DNA of 64,000 nt from the NCBI GenBank assembly GCA_038659295.1, contig JASNGC010000002.1, forward strand, positions 248,001-312,000. The letters are read 5' to 3'. A program made the translations under genes and the position numbers. Each line of letters starts with the position of its first letter. Within the stretch, counting starts at the first letter, position 1. The notes under the pieces were generated by a model that did not search any database, was not told the origin of the DNA, and saw nothing but the letters and a program-made list of their open reading frames with translations. This stretch comes from Enterocytospora artemiae (taxonomy: Eukaryota > Microsporidia). Positions 37,580 to 47,290 of the stretch are shown here, piece by piece.

Positions 37580-39808
37580 ATGGAAATAGAGTTGGTGAAC
37601 ATGCTAAAGTCATTAAATATTCCAGAATCCAAGATTGCAGAGTTAGAGAAGAAGCCGATGATTGTGGAGAACATCAAGGCTGTCAGTCGAAATAAGTTCA
37701 GTAAGCTGCAATATTCCCTGGCCTGTACAGCTCCCAGGGAAGTGGATATTGACTTGGTTTCGGATCTTATTCGAGATGGGATAGTCAAGCACGAATCTGT
37801 CCTACGGGGGCTTTACAAGATTAAAGTGGCGAAGAAGCCGAAGGAGGAAGTTGAGCAGATTTATAGAAGTTTTATACTGTCGCATGATAAACCCAGGAGT
37901 GATATTGTTGGTTTGATAAATCAGAAAAAAGAAGCAAATCTGGAAAAAACAAGAATTCTTAAGGAGATCAAGGAAGCCATGCCATATATTGACTTTAGAA
38001 TTGTTATGGAAGAACTGGAGGGGTATCAGGCATCAAAATTAGAAGAGCATGCTGCAAATACTCACAATGGAGCCACTGGTGCAGTTCTGAGCTCCTCTGG
38101 CGGGTCAAGATCAGTATCTGATGATGATTTCAGGTGGCTAGAAGAAGGAGAGGTTGCCCATCTACACCGTCCAGAAGAAAACCTACAGGAGACCCATGAA
38201 ATATTAAGAGATCACCTCGATAGAACTGGAGGAAGAGTAATAACAAGATTCCCACCTGCACCCAGTGGATGTCTCCACATTGGACATGCTAAAGCACTGA
38301 ACCTATCTTTTGAATATGCCAGGAAATTTGGGGGGAAAACCTATTTAAGGTTTGATGACACGAATCCAAAGGATGAGAAGTTGGAGCATTTTACCTCAAT
38401 CAAAGAAGACATCGAGTGGCTTGGATTTATACCTTGTGAGGTAACAGCCTCTTCTGACCACTTTGAGAAGATGATGGAGTTTTCAAAACAGCTAATTATT
38501 CTGGGGAAGGCATATGTTTGTGAGCTAGATAATGAGGAGGTTAGGAACAGAAGACAGGCGTTCCAGAGAGAGCGGGATTTGGAATTAGAAAGAAATGGTG
38601 CCTGTGTAGATTACCACAGGATTTCCAGTATTTTGAGCCCATATCGAAATGTGAGTGTTGAGGAGAATCTACAGAAGCTGGAGATGATGTTAAGAGGGGA
38701 TTTTGGGGAAGGAGAAGCCACTCTACGCTTCAAGATGCCACTTGAATCGAAAAACCCACTTATGTTGGATCTGATAGGTGCCAGAGTCATAAACTGTGTA
38801 CATCCTCTTAAGAATAAGAATTACATGGTTTATCCATCTTATGAGTTTGCACTCTGTGTCTGTGACTCTTTGGAGGATGTAACTCACTCATTTTGCTCCA
38901 GAGAGTTTTTTACACGACAGGAGCCATATCATTGGCTTCTGAAGGAGCTTAAGCTATATGAGCCGGTGCAGTGGGAATTCAGCCGATTAAACCTTTCAAA
39001 CTCTGTTCTGTCCAAGAGGAAATTTAATGAGCTGGTTAAGAGGGGGCTAGATTGGGATGATCCCCGGTTTTATACCATCAAGGGAATGAGAAGAAGAGGT
39101 TTCCCACCCGCGGCAATAAACAAGTTTGTTCAATCAGTTGGGATAACATTTAGCGAGACCATTGTTGATGTGAGAATCCTGGAAAGTTTCGTGTCCAAGG
39201 AGCTTTTTAAAACTGCTAAGAGGGCAGGCTGCGTAGCAAGTCCACTCAAAGTCAATGTGGGAGTCCGAAAGACATTTAAGATCGATGGGACTGATGTTTA
39301 TGTTAACAAGGTCATTTATATTGATTTGGCAGACTTTTCAGAGACTCCAGATTCCAACTTCTTGAGACTCACTCCAGAGAATCCAGTAGGTCTGATGGGT
39401 GTTGGTGCTCTAAAGTTCATCAGCAAGCAAGTTGGGGTTGCGAAACCTCTCGATAACAATATAGAATCACTCTCATGTGAAATTATCGAGGAAGGGGCCC
39501 CAGAATATGTGAAGCCCAAGAAATTCATCCAGTGGATACCTAATTTAGATTATCCTGTGGAGCTAAGGATGTATTCGCCACTTTTCAAATCATTTAATCC
39601 AGAGGAGATTGGATATCTTAATGACATTGACTTGGAGGGCAGTTTGAAGATTCAAACTGGTTATTGCGACAGTCGGATACTGAAATGTGCCATCGAGGAC
39701 AGGTTTCAATTTTTAAGAATTGGGTATTTCTGCTGTGACCCAGATTCCGATATTGCTAAAAACAAATATGTATTCAATTTAACAATAGGGTTGAAGTCAG
39801 GCTATTGA
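37580..39808 (+). CDS. QRS1: Glutaminyl-tRNA synthetase
   Basis: Charges tRNA-Gln in the cytosol. 742 residues. The eukaryotic GlnRS N-terminal helical domain occupies about 1-160, followed by a Ser/Gly-rich linker and the class I catalytic core. The core has RFPPAPSGCLHIGHAKAL (HIGH motif), LRFDDTNPKDE, EDIEWLGF, the YPSYEFALCVCDS block and VLSKRKF (KMSKS equivalent), then a beta-barrel anticodon-binding region. The HWLLKELKLYEPVQWEFSR block is typical of GlnRS rather than GluRS. CCC directly precedes the ATG. A tRNA-Gln gene lies 0.9 kb downstream. Confidence 0.95.
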   Translation: MEIELVNMLKSLNIPESKIAELEKKPMIVENIKAVSRNKFSKLQYSLACTAPREVDIDLVSDLIRDGIVKHESVLRGLYKIKVAKKPKEEVEQIYRSFILSHDKPRSDIVGLINQKKEANLEKTRILKEIKEAMPYIDFRIVMEELEGYQASKLEEHAANTHNGATGAVLSSSGGSRSVSDDDFRWLEEGEVAHLHRPEENLQETHEILRDHLDRTGGRVITRFPPAPSGCLHIGHAKALNLSFEYARKFGGKTYLRFDDTNPKDEKLEHFTSIKEDIEWLGFIPCEVTASSDHFEKMMEFSKQLIILGKAYVCELDNEEVRNRRQAFQRERDLELERNGACVDYHRISSILSPYRNVSVEENLQKLEMMLRGDFGEGEATLRFKMPLESKNPLMLDLIGARVINCVHPLKNKNYMVYPSYEFALCVCDSLEDVTHSFCSREFFTRQEPYHWLLKELKLYEPVQWEFSRLNLSNSVLSKRKFNELVKRGLDWDDPRFYTIKGMRRRGFPPAAINKFVQSVGITFSETIVDVRILESFVSKELFKTAKRAGCVASPLKVNVGVRKTFKIDGTDVYVNKVIYIDLADFSETPDSNFLRLTPENPVGLMGVGALKFISKQVGVAKPLDNNIESLSCEIIEEGAPEYVKPKKFIQWIPNLDYPVELRMYSPLFKSFNPEEIGYLNDIDLEGSLKIQTGYCDSRILKCAIEDRFQFLRIGYFCCDPDSDIAKNKYVFNLTIGLKSGY

Positions 39809-39969
39809 TGGGGTTTTTATTCAATAAATTGGTGATGATTTATGTACCATTCTCTTCCTAGTGGCGATATCTATTTATCCTACCGGTCTTTTCAGTGGAT
39901 CTGAACGATCCCTGTCTCTGTAAGTAAATTTATTCGGTTGGAAATTTTCGCGGAAAAATTACCCCAACA

Positions 39970-40530
39970 ATGAAATTGCGAAGTAATTTTAATGTGTCGA
40001 TAAGCGAGCTCCGGAATAACCCGGAAAAACCTGCAGAAAATGCCGTTAGATATTCCAGTACTCTAAAAAGTCTCTGCACACTCTGCACTTCCGAGGAGCT
40101 TTCGTATTTTTTGCACCACTTGAAGCCGTTCTACGATAACAGGGGAGAGGTTCAGCACTCCTACAATCTGAATATTTTTCGAGAGGGAATTGATGCTTCT
40201 TGGGAGCATCCAGAAAATATAGACGGTTGCTCATACACCCTTCAAACCAGATCTGGGCAGGTTTCGTCGGTTCTGTTTGAGCGACTTGTTGCTTATTTCC
40301 TGTTGAATGGATTCCAAAACAGCGAAGTCAACGGAATTAAGGTTAATGTGAGAAAGACATTTGTCAAGTTCGGCATATGGCTGAAGACCATTCCGAGCCT
40401 GGCTGAGGGATGTAAGGTCAATGAAGAGCTGCAGATGGCGTTTGGACTCGATTACCCCCTCAACTTTGTTTTCAAGGAGCACAAGGCCATGATTGATCAG
40501 CTGTCTAATGTTTCAATTTCAAATAAATAA
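39970..40530 (+). CDS. eIF4E-family cap-binding protein
   Basis: A 186-residue protein with the eIF4E order: FREGIDASWEHPE (70-82) holds the cap-sandwich Trp (W78) and the guanine-binding Glu (E79), then LFERLVAYFL, VNVRK and IWLKTI with the third conserved Trp. The position of the first cap-sandwich Trp (human W56) aligns with Tyr28, as in class II (4EHP) proteins, and the N-terminus is short. It may be the general cap-binding factor of this organism or a specialised one. CCCC five bases before the ATG. Confidence 0.85.
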   Translation: MKLRSNFNVSISELRNNPEKPAENAVRYSSTLKSLCTLCTSEELSYFLHHLKPFYDNRGEVQHSYNLNIFREGIDASWEHPENIDGCSYTLQTRSGQVSSVLFERLVAYFLLNGFQNSEVNGIKVNVRKTFVKFGIWLKTIPSLAEGCKVNEELQMAFGLDYPLNFVFKEHKAMIDQLSNVSISNK

Positions 40531-40580
40531 TTGCATAGAAGTTACTGTCTGGTATTAGGCTTTGATATGTATTTTGTGGG

Positions 40581-40628
40581 TGGTGGTAGCCGATGAAAGT
40601 CAGAGATAATTTCTCGGCTTTACCATCA
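40581..40628. repeat. Stem-loop between the eIF4E gene and tRNA-Gln
   Basis: TGGTGGTAGCCGA (40581-40593) pairs with TCGGC-TT-TACCATCA (40614-40628): 13 pairs including one G-T, a 2-nt bulge and a 20-nt loop. It could be a structured non-coding RNA or an mRNA 3' element. Confidence 0.5.
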
Positions 40629-40722
40629 TTACTCCTTGTAAAAAACTTGGATATATTTTGAATTCATATCTTGATTCATGTCACGACATCTAAGAGCATT
40701 TGGGCCTCCGCAATAAAAAAGA

Positions 40723-40794
40723 TGGTCCTACCGAGATTCGAACTCAGATTACAGGATTCAGAGACCTGGGTGCTAGCCATTACACTATAGAACC
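40723..40794 (-). tRNA. tRNA-Gln (anticodon CTG)
   Basis: On the minus strand, acceptor GGTTCTA pairs with TAGGACC (one G-T), discriminator A. The D stem is GTGT/GCAC, the anticodon loop is CTCTGAA (anticodon CTG), the T loop is TTCGAAT with stem CTGAG/CTCGG. The anticodon stem CAGGT/TCCTG has a T-T mismatch at 31-39. No intron. Confidence 0.93.
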
Positions 40795-40901
40795 CTAGAA
40801 GCAAGTGATTGTGGAATGAAATCCCCACATATCCATTGGTATTCAGACCAGGCCGGGAAATCTAACAAAAATGAACAATCAGACACAACTATTTTATTAA
40901 T

Positions 40902-43088
40902 TTACAAAAAATACTCAAATTGGAACTTCAGGTCCTCAACTCTGTGCTGTTCTTCTTCACTCAACAAAGGCCCATCCTGTTTCATGTATTTCTTCAAAAA
41001 ATAATAAATGACTTTATACCTCACAATGGTTTGTGTTGACTCAAAAATAATATCCTCGAAGTCTTTCCTTGATGTTCTGTTGAACAGTGTGGTGATGTAC
41101 ATCAAAACCGGCACTTCATAGTTTGTGGTTTTTAATAGGAAGTTAGATTTCACTCGAATGGCTGAATCAAGACTCAGAGTCGTAGTGTCCTGCAACACAT
41201 CTTCGTTGTTTGATGGGCTATCGTGTTCATGATGTTTAGATACTTCACTACCGTCCAGAAATCCGTTTTCATTGTTACCTCTATTCAAGGACATATTCCC
41301 ACTAGTGGACCTGGATTCAGTATGTCTTAGCTCATACTCCTCTGTTATTTTTTTATTTAGTTTTTCACTTAATTTAACAACCACATTGCTTCTCTTTGAT
41401 ATTAGATATTTATCAATCTCCTTATTGCACTTACTATTCTTGGATCCAAGGCATTTCTTTAAAGGCGATATATCAAGCTGTAGAAACTCCAACTCTTCAC
41501 ACTTGTAGTATTCCAGCGACTGGTTCTGGTCCAAACGGCAACTCAGAGACTCTTTACTTGCTGAATATACACTGTCGATCTTCTCCTTTAAGTGCTCTGT
41601 TAGAATATGCTGAGCTTTGCGGATCTCTCTATCCGATAAGATTTCTTTATATGATTCGAATATACCCACTAAATCCCTAATCTTGCTGTTAAGCATTATC
41701 GTTGAAGTTGTTGTTTGGCTGACCAAAAATTTATCTTTCTCTATGTCCTCCTTTACCGATAACTTTAGTGCACCATTCGATAGCTTTATTATCCTAGTTT
41801 TATTAGTTCCGATTTCTTTGAATGGTTCATTGGTGAGGGTGGATTCATCTTCTAGATATGAGGATGTCTCAACTGTGTCTAGGTCATCATCTTCTCTATC
41901 CTGAATTAGTTCATAGAATACATCTATCTTTGCTTCAGAGAACTTTTCTGCAAAGTACACCTTGATACTTTGGCTTAGTGATGTGCTTTTCTGCAGTGAG
42001 ATGCATCTTTTAAACAGCATTTTACACAAACGAGTGTTTTTTGAAATGTATTTTATGCAGTCAAAGTAATGATCAATCCCACTCCTTTTAATATCATCAT
42101 CCACGAAATCCAGGAATTTGGTCAGGGATGTTTCCAAATATGTCATAAGATCATCATGAAGATTTATATTTCCATCACCGATATCAACAGCTTCCGGGTC
42201 AGTATATTTTGCACAATTTCCGCCATCGGGTCTGCCCTGACTATAATTATGACTGTTTTCATTTGGTACACTGGATCTTCCCATCCTCCTTAACATCTTT
42301 CTTACCCTACACATCTCTTCAAATGTACTTTCTTTAAAATTGACTAGAAGTGTGTTCATTATCCTTCTGTCGGTCTTATTCCCATTAACTTCAAAATATA
42401 AATCGAAATAATACAGAGTGTCATTGAATGCCAGCTTTTCATTGCAGATAAATTCATAAATGTTCTCCAGAAACATGCTTATAAGCTGTCTGCACTCATC
42501 AACTTTCCTCGTTAAAAACACACTATTCTTTACAGGAGAGTACACTTTTAAGGCTCGCCTGTAAATGTCCACAAACTTTTCGAAGCAGCCGTTAAAATGA
42601 AAGGTGTTGTCTGAGGTTACAGACATTACCGCATCACCCCCTCGCCCATTGGACATTTCCACATCTCTGCTATCCAACACTGTACTTATGGTATTGGTGC
42701 ACCTCAACAAATCATTGTATAGGTTGATTACCGGAGAATATTCGTTCTGCAAATAGATCTTTCGGTTGCTGAACACTTCTACTTGAATATCCGCATTGAT
42801 CTTGCCACTGATTCGCCTGTACTTTTCGGTTAGCAGGCTGATCTTGCGGTTGATGCCATCTGTGAGCTCTTTGTCCAAATTCTTTTTCAAGATATCTTCA
42901 AAGATACTTTCCAGGGTGGAACGGCATTCCACGAACTTGGAAAAATGTGAAGAGATTAGTTGCCTGTTTTCGTCTTCTGTTTTGTCTATCGATGCTGACA
43001 GCATCCCCAGTGCATCGTTTAGCTCATAGATAGAACTTTCTGCATAGGTTTTATTAATAAATTCGTATGGATCTATGGCTTCGGCCAT
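40902..43088 (-). CDS. SEC5: Exocyst subunit SEC5 (EXOC2-like)
   Basis: A tethering-complex subunit for exocytic vesicles. 728 residues, mostly predicted helix. The N-terminal segment DPYEFINKTYAE, then LISSHFSKFVECRSTLESIF (ending near residue 65), matches the Sec5/Vps51-type start (family ENFDRFVSAKNTID). The rest is poorly conserved, with acidic Asn/Ser-rich inserts near 300 and 620. Another CATCHR tether such as Vps51 is possible. CCCCC five bases before the ATG sets the start. Confidence 0.7.
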   Translation of the reverse strand: MAEAIDPYEFINKTYAESSIYELNDALGMLSASIDKTEDENRQLISSHFSKFVECRSTLESIFEDILKKNLDKELTDGINRKISLLTEKYRRISGKINADIQVEVFSNRKIYLQNEYSPVINLYNDLLRCTNTISTVLDSRDVEMSNGRGGDAVMSVTSDNTFHFNGCFEKFVDIYRRALKVYSPVKNSVFLTRKVDECRQLISMFLENIYEFICNEKLAFNDTLYYFDLYFEVNGNKTDRRIMNTLLVNFKESTFEEMCRVRKMLRRMGRSSVPNENSHNYSQGRPDGGNCAKYTDPEAVDIGDGNINLHDDLMTYLETSLTKFLDFVDDDIKRSGIDHYFDCIKYISKNTRLCKMLFKRCISLQKSTSLSQSIKVYFAEKFSEAKIDVFYELIQDREDDDLDTVETSSYLEDESTLTNEPFKEIGTNKTRIIKLSNGALKLSVKEDIEKDKFLVSQTTTSTIMLNSKIRDLVGIFESYKEILSDREIRKAQHILTEHLKEKIDSVYSASKESLSCRLDQNQSLEYYKCEELEFLQLDISPLKKCLGSKNSKCNKEIDKYLISKRSNVVVKLSEKLNKKITEEYELRHTESRSTSGNMSLNRGNNENGFLDGSEVSKHHEHDSPSNNEDVLQDTTTLSLDSAIRVKSNFLLKTTNYEVPVLMYITTLFNRTSRKDFEDIIFESTQTIVRYKVIYYFLKKYMKQDGPLLSEEEQHRVEDLKFQFEYFL

Positions 43089-43292
43089 TTGTGGGGGACA
43101 AACTTCCAAGATTGTAAACCATAGTCAACAAACAAAACTACACACAGATATGCAGGATGGATCAAAGACTTTCAATTACTTGGCTCCAACTCCAGGTGGG
43201 ATATTTTCATGTGGAATTATTAGCCATATGGTACTTGTCCAACCTATGCCATAAACTAAGATTTGTGATGCTCTCACAGTTTTTACCCTGGA

Positions 43293-43586
43293 ATGTACAT
43301 AAAGGAACAATACATGAATTCTATATTTGCCACATCGATAGTACTTCTTCTCATAAGCAGCATGAACAGTAGTTTCTACATGACAGAAAATCTATGCAAA
43401 ATACTGGATATCTATACCGATGGCTCATTGACACTGATTGTCACGTGTGAATTTGTAAATTTTTCCCTGGGAATCCTAGGGCTGTTCATACTGATGAACC
43501 TGAATGACTACATCCAGACCAGAATTATCAACCTGATTGGGTGCCATCAACGAGTACAAATTGTAGGTGAACGATTACTAATTTAA
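43293..43586 (+). CDS. Small two-span membrane protein, unknown
   Basis: 97 residues with hydrophobic segments at about 11-27 and 46-69. No family recognised. CCC five bases upstream of the ATG (accctggaATG) is the main evidence that this is a real gene. It is transcribed away from SEC5. Confidence 0.5.
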   Translation: MYIKEQYMNSIFATSIVLLLISSMNSSFYMTENLCKILDIYTDGSLTLIVTCEFVNFSLGILGLFILMNLNDYIQTRIINLIGCHQRVQIVGERLLI

Positions 43587-43659
43587 GTTAGCCATTTTGC
43601 TTGTCATTAATACAGTTACCATGTCAACCACAAATTTTATTACGTTTATAAACTGCCCA

Positions 43660-43869
43660 CTATTGAGAGACTCCTTTACCAGGGGGGTAATAGCTAGGAA
43701 TGTAGTTGTTTTTTTGGTTCAGCTTTTTACCATATTCAGCTGTAATTTGATACACCCTGATATCCTGGGTCTCCGCCATAGGCGACTCAAGAGACTTATC
43801 AGATTGGGGAAGCAGATAATTATAGAAATTTAAATAAACCAACCTTTTCTTATCTTCGACAGTATCCAT
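43660..43869 (-). CDS. Short hypothetical protein, doubtful
   Basis: 69 hydrophilic residues rich in Tyr, Asn and Lys, starting at an ATG but without a C-rich box. An opposite-strand frame with an ATG at 43621 covers the same bases. I cannot decide from sequence alone whether either is translated; the composition favours this one. Confidence 0.3.
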   Translation of the reverse strand: MDTVEDKKRLVYLNFYNYLLPQSDKSLESPMAETQDIRVYQITAEYGKKLNQKNNYIPSYYPPGKGVSQ

Positions 43870-43938
43870 TTTTCATATCATTCTGCGGAATTGAAATACA
43901 CAGTAAAAAGCCTAATCCTAAGTGTTGGTTATAATAAT

Positions 43939-44175
43939 TTATTTATTCAGTTCATTCCGTATTTCTGTGATTCTCTTCATATACTCACCCGGATTCTTTA
44001 TTACCTCCACATCTCGTTTAATCAATTTAATTAGAATCTGCCTCTCCCGTAATAACTGAAGCTGGTAATCCACATCTGTAAAGGTGCTCCTGAGACATGT
44101 CTTTCTAACTTCGGACGATCTACTTCTGCGCGCAGGGCTCTCGAGATGTCTTTTCATATTAGCTGGAGATTTCAT
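43939..44175 (-). CDS. Short basic coiled-coil-like protein, unknown
   Basis: 78 residues: a basic Arg/Ser-rich N-terminus (ARRSRSSEVRK), then a continuous charged helix from about residue 33. The upstream region is AT-rich with only CC before the ATG. It could be a small chromatin or kinetochore-type protein, but no family is recognised. Confidence 0.4.
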   Translation of the reverse strand: MKSPANMKRHLESPARRSRSSEVRKTCLRSTFTDVDYQLQLLRERQILIKLIKRDVEVIKNPGEYMKRITEIRNELNK

Positions 44176-44834
44176 GGAATAAAATATTATAAAAATATTT
44201 ATTACGAAGTTTCAGACAGTTTACTCCTGCCATGATACAAACACCGTTATAGGTGTTGTAGCATGGGTTTATACCAGGTTGTGCAACATTCATCAAACAC
44301 ACTCATGATAAATTAAAAAGTATGTGAAGCATCAAGCACACAATTCCAACCGATCAAACGAAAACAAGAGAACCCTTAGGACACTACATCATCAGTATTC
44401 CATGACGTAGCTCATGAAACCTTAAAAACTCTTTATTGGAAAAATAATTAACCAAAGCTGAGACAAACAAATTCCCTGAACACGAATGGAGAGTGCAGGT
44501 GTTGGAACCATGTGCAATTTTTGAACATACCTAAATATATATCCCATGTATGCATATACTGGTGGTTTATAGATATTATATTTCAAGACTATTGTGGATT
44601 GCACAAATCCGCAGGGATAATCCACAAAACCAAAAATATTTGCGTTTGGAGGGAAAGCTGGTCCATTTTATCACTCTATACAAAGTGCATGACTGGTTTT
44701 TACATCCAATGATAATAGGTCCCGAGGCAGATATATTCTAACACCTATCATTAATACTACCAACTTCTTCAGTACATTCGCCACCGGTTATGAAAAACAT
44801 GCCAGATATTAAGATACATCAATTTTAAAGCCCC
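44176..44834. other. Spacer with a strong hairpin
   Basis: About 660 bp without a recognisable gene. It holds the hairpin annotated separately at 44230-44266 and ends in CCCC directly before the FIGNL1 ATG. Confidence 0.4.
44230..44266. repeat. 37-nt hairpin with near-complete stem
   Basis: CCATGATACAAACACC (44230-44245) pairs with GGTGTTGTAGCATGG (44252-44266) across a 6-nt loop. About 14 pairs, with one mismatch and one bulged base. It could be a small structured RNA, a terminator or a Dicer substrate; nothing decides between them. Confidence 0.6.
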
Positions 44835-46169
44835 ATGACTAATGCGTTTAGTTCATTACAAGAAAAGCTGATTAGAAAGGATTTTCCAGAGTATATCTCT
44901 AGAATTCCTGCTGAGGCCATGGACACGGATATTCTAGAAGAACTCAATGAAGTCATTGAGGTTACAATCGCAGAGATTGCTAAGAATAATGATCTTCTTC
45001 CATTTCTTACGGATAACTTTGGATTTGGAAAGAAAGTAGATTTAAAGAAAATAGAGATGCTGTTGAAAGGATACAAGTCAGTAGAAGGGGAGTTCTTTTC
45101 GGATGAAGTAAAGGATGATGACAGCAAGGAACCATGTGAAGGCCGATTTAATGATTTCAAAACAGCTTCTGGTAAATATATAAAATTGCAATCTGATGGC
45201 GGATCCAAAACAATCCAGGGCAAGACCAATAAAGGCCAAGGCAAGACATCCCATGATGGCAAATCAAGCAATGTGCCGGACGATATCCTGGAAAAAATCA
45301 GGAATGAAATTGTGGAGCGAGATTGCAAGCTTTCCTGGGACGATATAGTCGGCCTGGATCTGGTGAAGAAGACCATAAACGAAATAGTGTTGTGGCCCAT
45401 GATGAGACCGGATATTTTTACTGGGCTTAGAGGACCACCCAAGGGACTATTGCTCTTTGGGCCACCCGGTACTGGAAAGACAATGATAGGTAAGTGTATC
45501 GCAAGTCAATGCAATGCCACATTCTTTTCGATTAGTGCTAGTTCACTGACTAGCAAATATGTTGGTGAGGGGGAAAAGATGGTCAGGGGATTGTTTCATG
45601 TGGCCAGGGAGAATAGTCCGTCTGTAATATTTATCGACGAAATAGACTCCCTCCTATCACAAAGATCAGACAACGAAAACGAGGGAAGTCGGAGAATTAA
45701 GACAGAGTTTTTGGTCCAGTTTGATGGAGCAAAGGTAGATGACAAGGACAATATACTGGTTATAGGGGCCACCAATAGACCCCACGAAATTGACGAAGCA
45801 GCCAGAAGAAGACTGGTAAAGAGAATATATGTTCCACTACCTGAAAGTAGTGCGAGAAAAGCTATGGTTTCACATCTACTGAAGTCTTACAAGAATTCCA
45901 TAGGAGACTCGGAGTTAGAATGCATTTCAGAACTGACAAATGGATATTCTGGATCAGATATATTTAATTTATGCCGAGAGGCCACCTTAGAACCACTCAG
46001 GGAAATTGGTGATATCAGCCTGTTCAACCCTGACGATGTAAGGAGCATCACATTCGAAGATTTCCAGAGTGCCGCACAACAAATCCGAAAGAGTGTTTCC
46101 AAGGATGATCTCCGCCTATATGATGTGTGGAATAAGGATTACGGATCCATGCAAACAGAAATAAACTAA
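44835..46169 (+). CDS. FIGNL1: AAA ATPase, fidgetin-like (FIGNL1)
   Basis: A meiotic-clade AAA protein; relatives sever microtubules or dismantle RAD51 filaments. 444 residues. A divergent N-terminal 150 is followed by one AAA domain: [32 protein letters not shown], Walker [23 protein letters not shown] pore region, Walker [15 protein letters not shown], sensor NRP and the [13 protein letters not shown] arginine fingers. [14 protein letters not shown] is characteristic of FIGNL1. Spastin, katanin and Vps4 fit less well, and no MIT domain is seen. CCCC is directly before the ATG. Confidence 0.92.
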   Translation: MTNAFSSLQEKLIRKDFPEYISRIPAEAMDTDILEELNEVIEVTIAEIAKNNDLLPFLTDNFGFGKKVDLKKIEMLLKGYKSVEGEFFSDEVKDDDSKEPCEGRFNDFKTASGKYIKLQSDGGSKTIQGKTNKGQGKTSHDGKSSNVPDDILEKIRNEIVERDCKLSWDDIVGLDLVKKTINEIVLWPMMRPDIFTGLRGPPKGLLLFGPPGTGKTMIGKCIASQCNATFFSISASSLTSKYVGEGEKMVRGLFHVARENSPSVIFIDEIDSLLSQRSDNENEGSRRIKTEFLVQFDGAKVDDKDNILVIGATNRPHEIDEAARRRLVKRIYVPLPESSARKAMVSHLLKSYKNSIGDSELECISELTNGYSGSDIFNLCREATLEPLREIGDISLFNPDDVRSITFEDFQSAAQQIRKSVSKDDLRLYDVWNKDYGSMQTEIN

Positions 46170-46224
46170 CACTTCCGATGTATTGATTTAATGATATTTT
46201 GCAGGCTGGAATGTTTTGTCAGGT

Positions 46225-47187
46225 TTAAATAACTCCGTACAATATATCCTTGTAGCAGATGTTCTCAACAGAGACTACATTTAAGAAGTAGAACTTCCTT
46301 TTTGACAGCCTCCCATAGATTAAGTACTGATGCCCTGCCAATATTCCATCATACTTTACAAGACAGAATGCTGTGGAGTCATACCCATAGTATAAGCCGT
46401 GTGATCTTTTGTACAGTATATTTATAAAAAATGGTAGTATTACATCCAATTTCGTCGAGACGAGAAAGTTGAAGCAATATTGAGTTTTGGCCTCAATAAT
46501 CGACGTTTCGCATAGTACAATATCATCTTCTGTCATAGATAGTGATGACTTGTCCGATGTGGTACATGAATCAAGCGGGATATTCTGATTCATACAAGGC
46601 ATACATAAACTACACCTGGGCTCAGTTGCCCTCTGATTAGTTGTTGTATGCACAGTTGGCTCACTTATACACGTGTGAGTATAACTACTAATGGCAGATA
46701 TAGAGCCTTCATCCACTGCACATTGGTTTTTACAAGTCTGAATGGTCGTTCTGCCGTCATTTAATAAATTTCCCCTATTGTTATCCATTGGAATTATTGA
46801 TTCGTCCTGGCTACTGTCCAGAAATTTCGGTTGATCTTCCTCATATACAAAAGAGAGTTTAAGTTTTTTATGGGGAGTGGGGTTAGTATCTAAAATATCG
46901 GCTGGCTTGCTTCGACTATACATGGCATCGGATATTTCCTCCTCACCTTCACTTTTAAATTCCTTAATCTCTACAAATTCATCAAAGACAAAGGATTCTG
47001 ATGAGTAATTTTCGGTAATTTCATTGATGGAATCTGAGCTCGAGTCATGGGATTCCACACACTTTACAAAGTTAAAATCGGGATATTCCATCAGCTCGGG
47101 ACTTGAAGATATTAAATCGTCAGTGTCTTCAACTGTACTCGTCAGTGCTTTCAGACAAGAGGGATATTGTTTTTCAAAATACTTCAT
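46225..47187 (-). CDS. Hypothetical protein, acidic N-terminus and compact C-terminus
   Basis: 320 residues. The first 210 are acidic and Ser/Thr-rich, with a short KKLKL basic patch, and appear disordered. The last 90 look folded: alternating strands with GLYYGYDSTAFCLVKYDG and YLIYGRLSKRKFYFLNV, perhaps an OB-like barrel, though I cannot assign a family. The start is the second ATG, with CCCCC four bases upstream (47192-47196). Confidence 0.6.
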   Translation of the reverse strand: MKYFEKQYPSCLKALTSTVEDTDDLISSSPELMEYPDFNFVKCVESHDSSSDSINEITENYSSESFVFDEFVEIKEFKSEGEEEISDAMYSRSKPADILDTNPTPHKKLKLSFVYEEDQPKFLDSSQDESIIPMDNNRGNLLNDGRTTIQTCKNQCAVDEGSISAISSYTHTCISEPTVHTTTNQRATEPRCSLCMPCMNQNIPLDSCTTSDKSSLSMTEDDIVLCETSIIEAKTQYCFNFLVSTKLDVILPFFINILYKRSHGLYYGYDSTAFCLVKYDGILAGHQYLIYGRLSKRKFYFLNVVSVENICYKDILYGVI

Positions 47188-47290
47188 CTGTGGGGGAATA
47201 TGCTCGAAAGAAATAATTGGCATTTAATTCTCAAAACGTGGTTGTTTCCCTAAAAATATTATAAACAAGCACAACCATACTAAATACTCT

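Noticed and set aside
43621..43833. 71-residue plus-strand frame opposite the 69-residue minus frame
   Set aside because: No start box (only CC) and hydrophobic composition typical of an antisense reading; kept out in favour of the minus frame, which is itself doubtful.
44825..45442. 205-residue frame antisense to FIGNL1
   Set aside because: FIGNL1 motifs are unmistakable on the plus strand; the antisense frame is a by-product of its composition.
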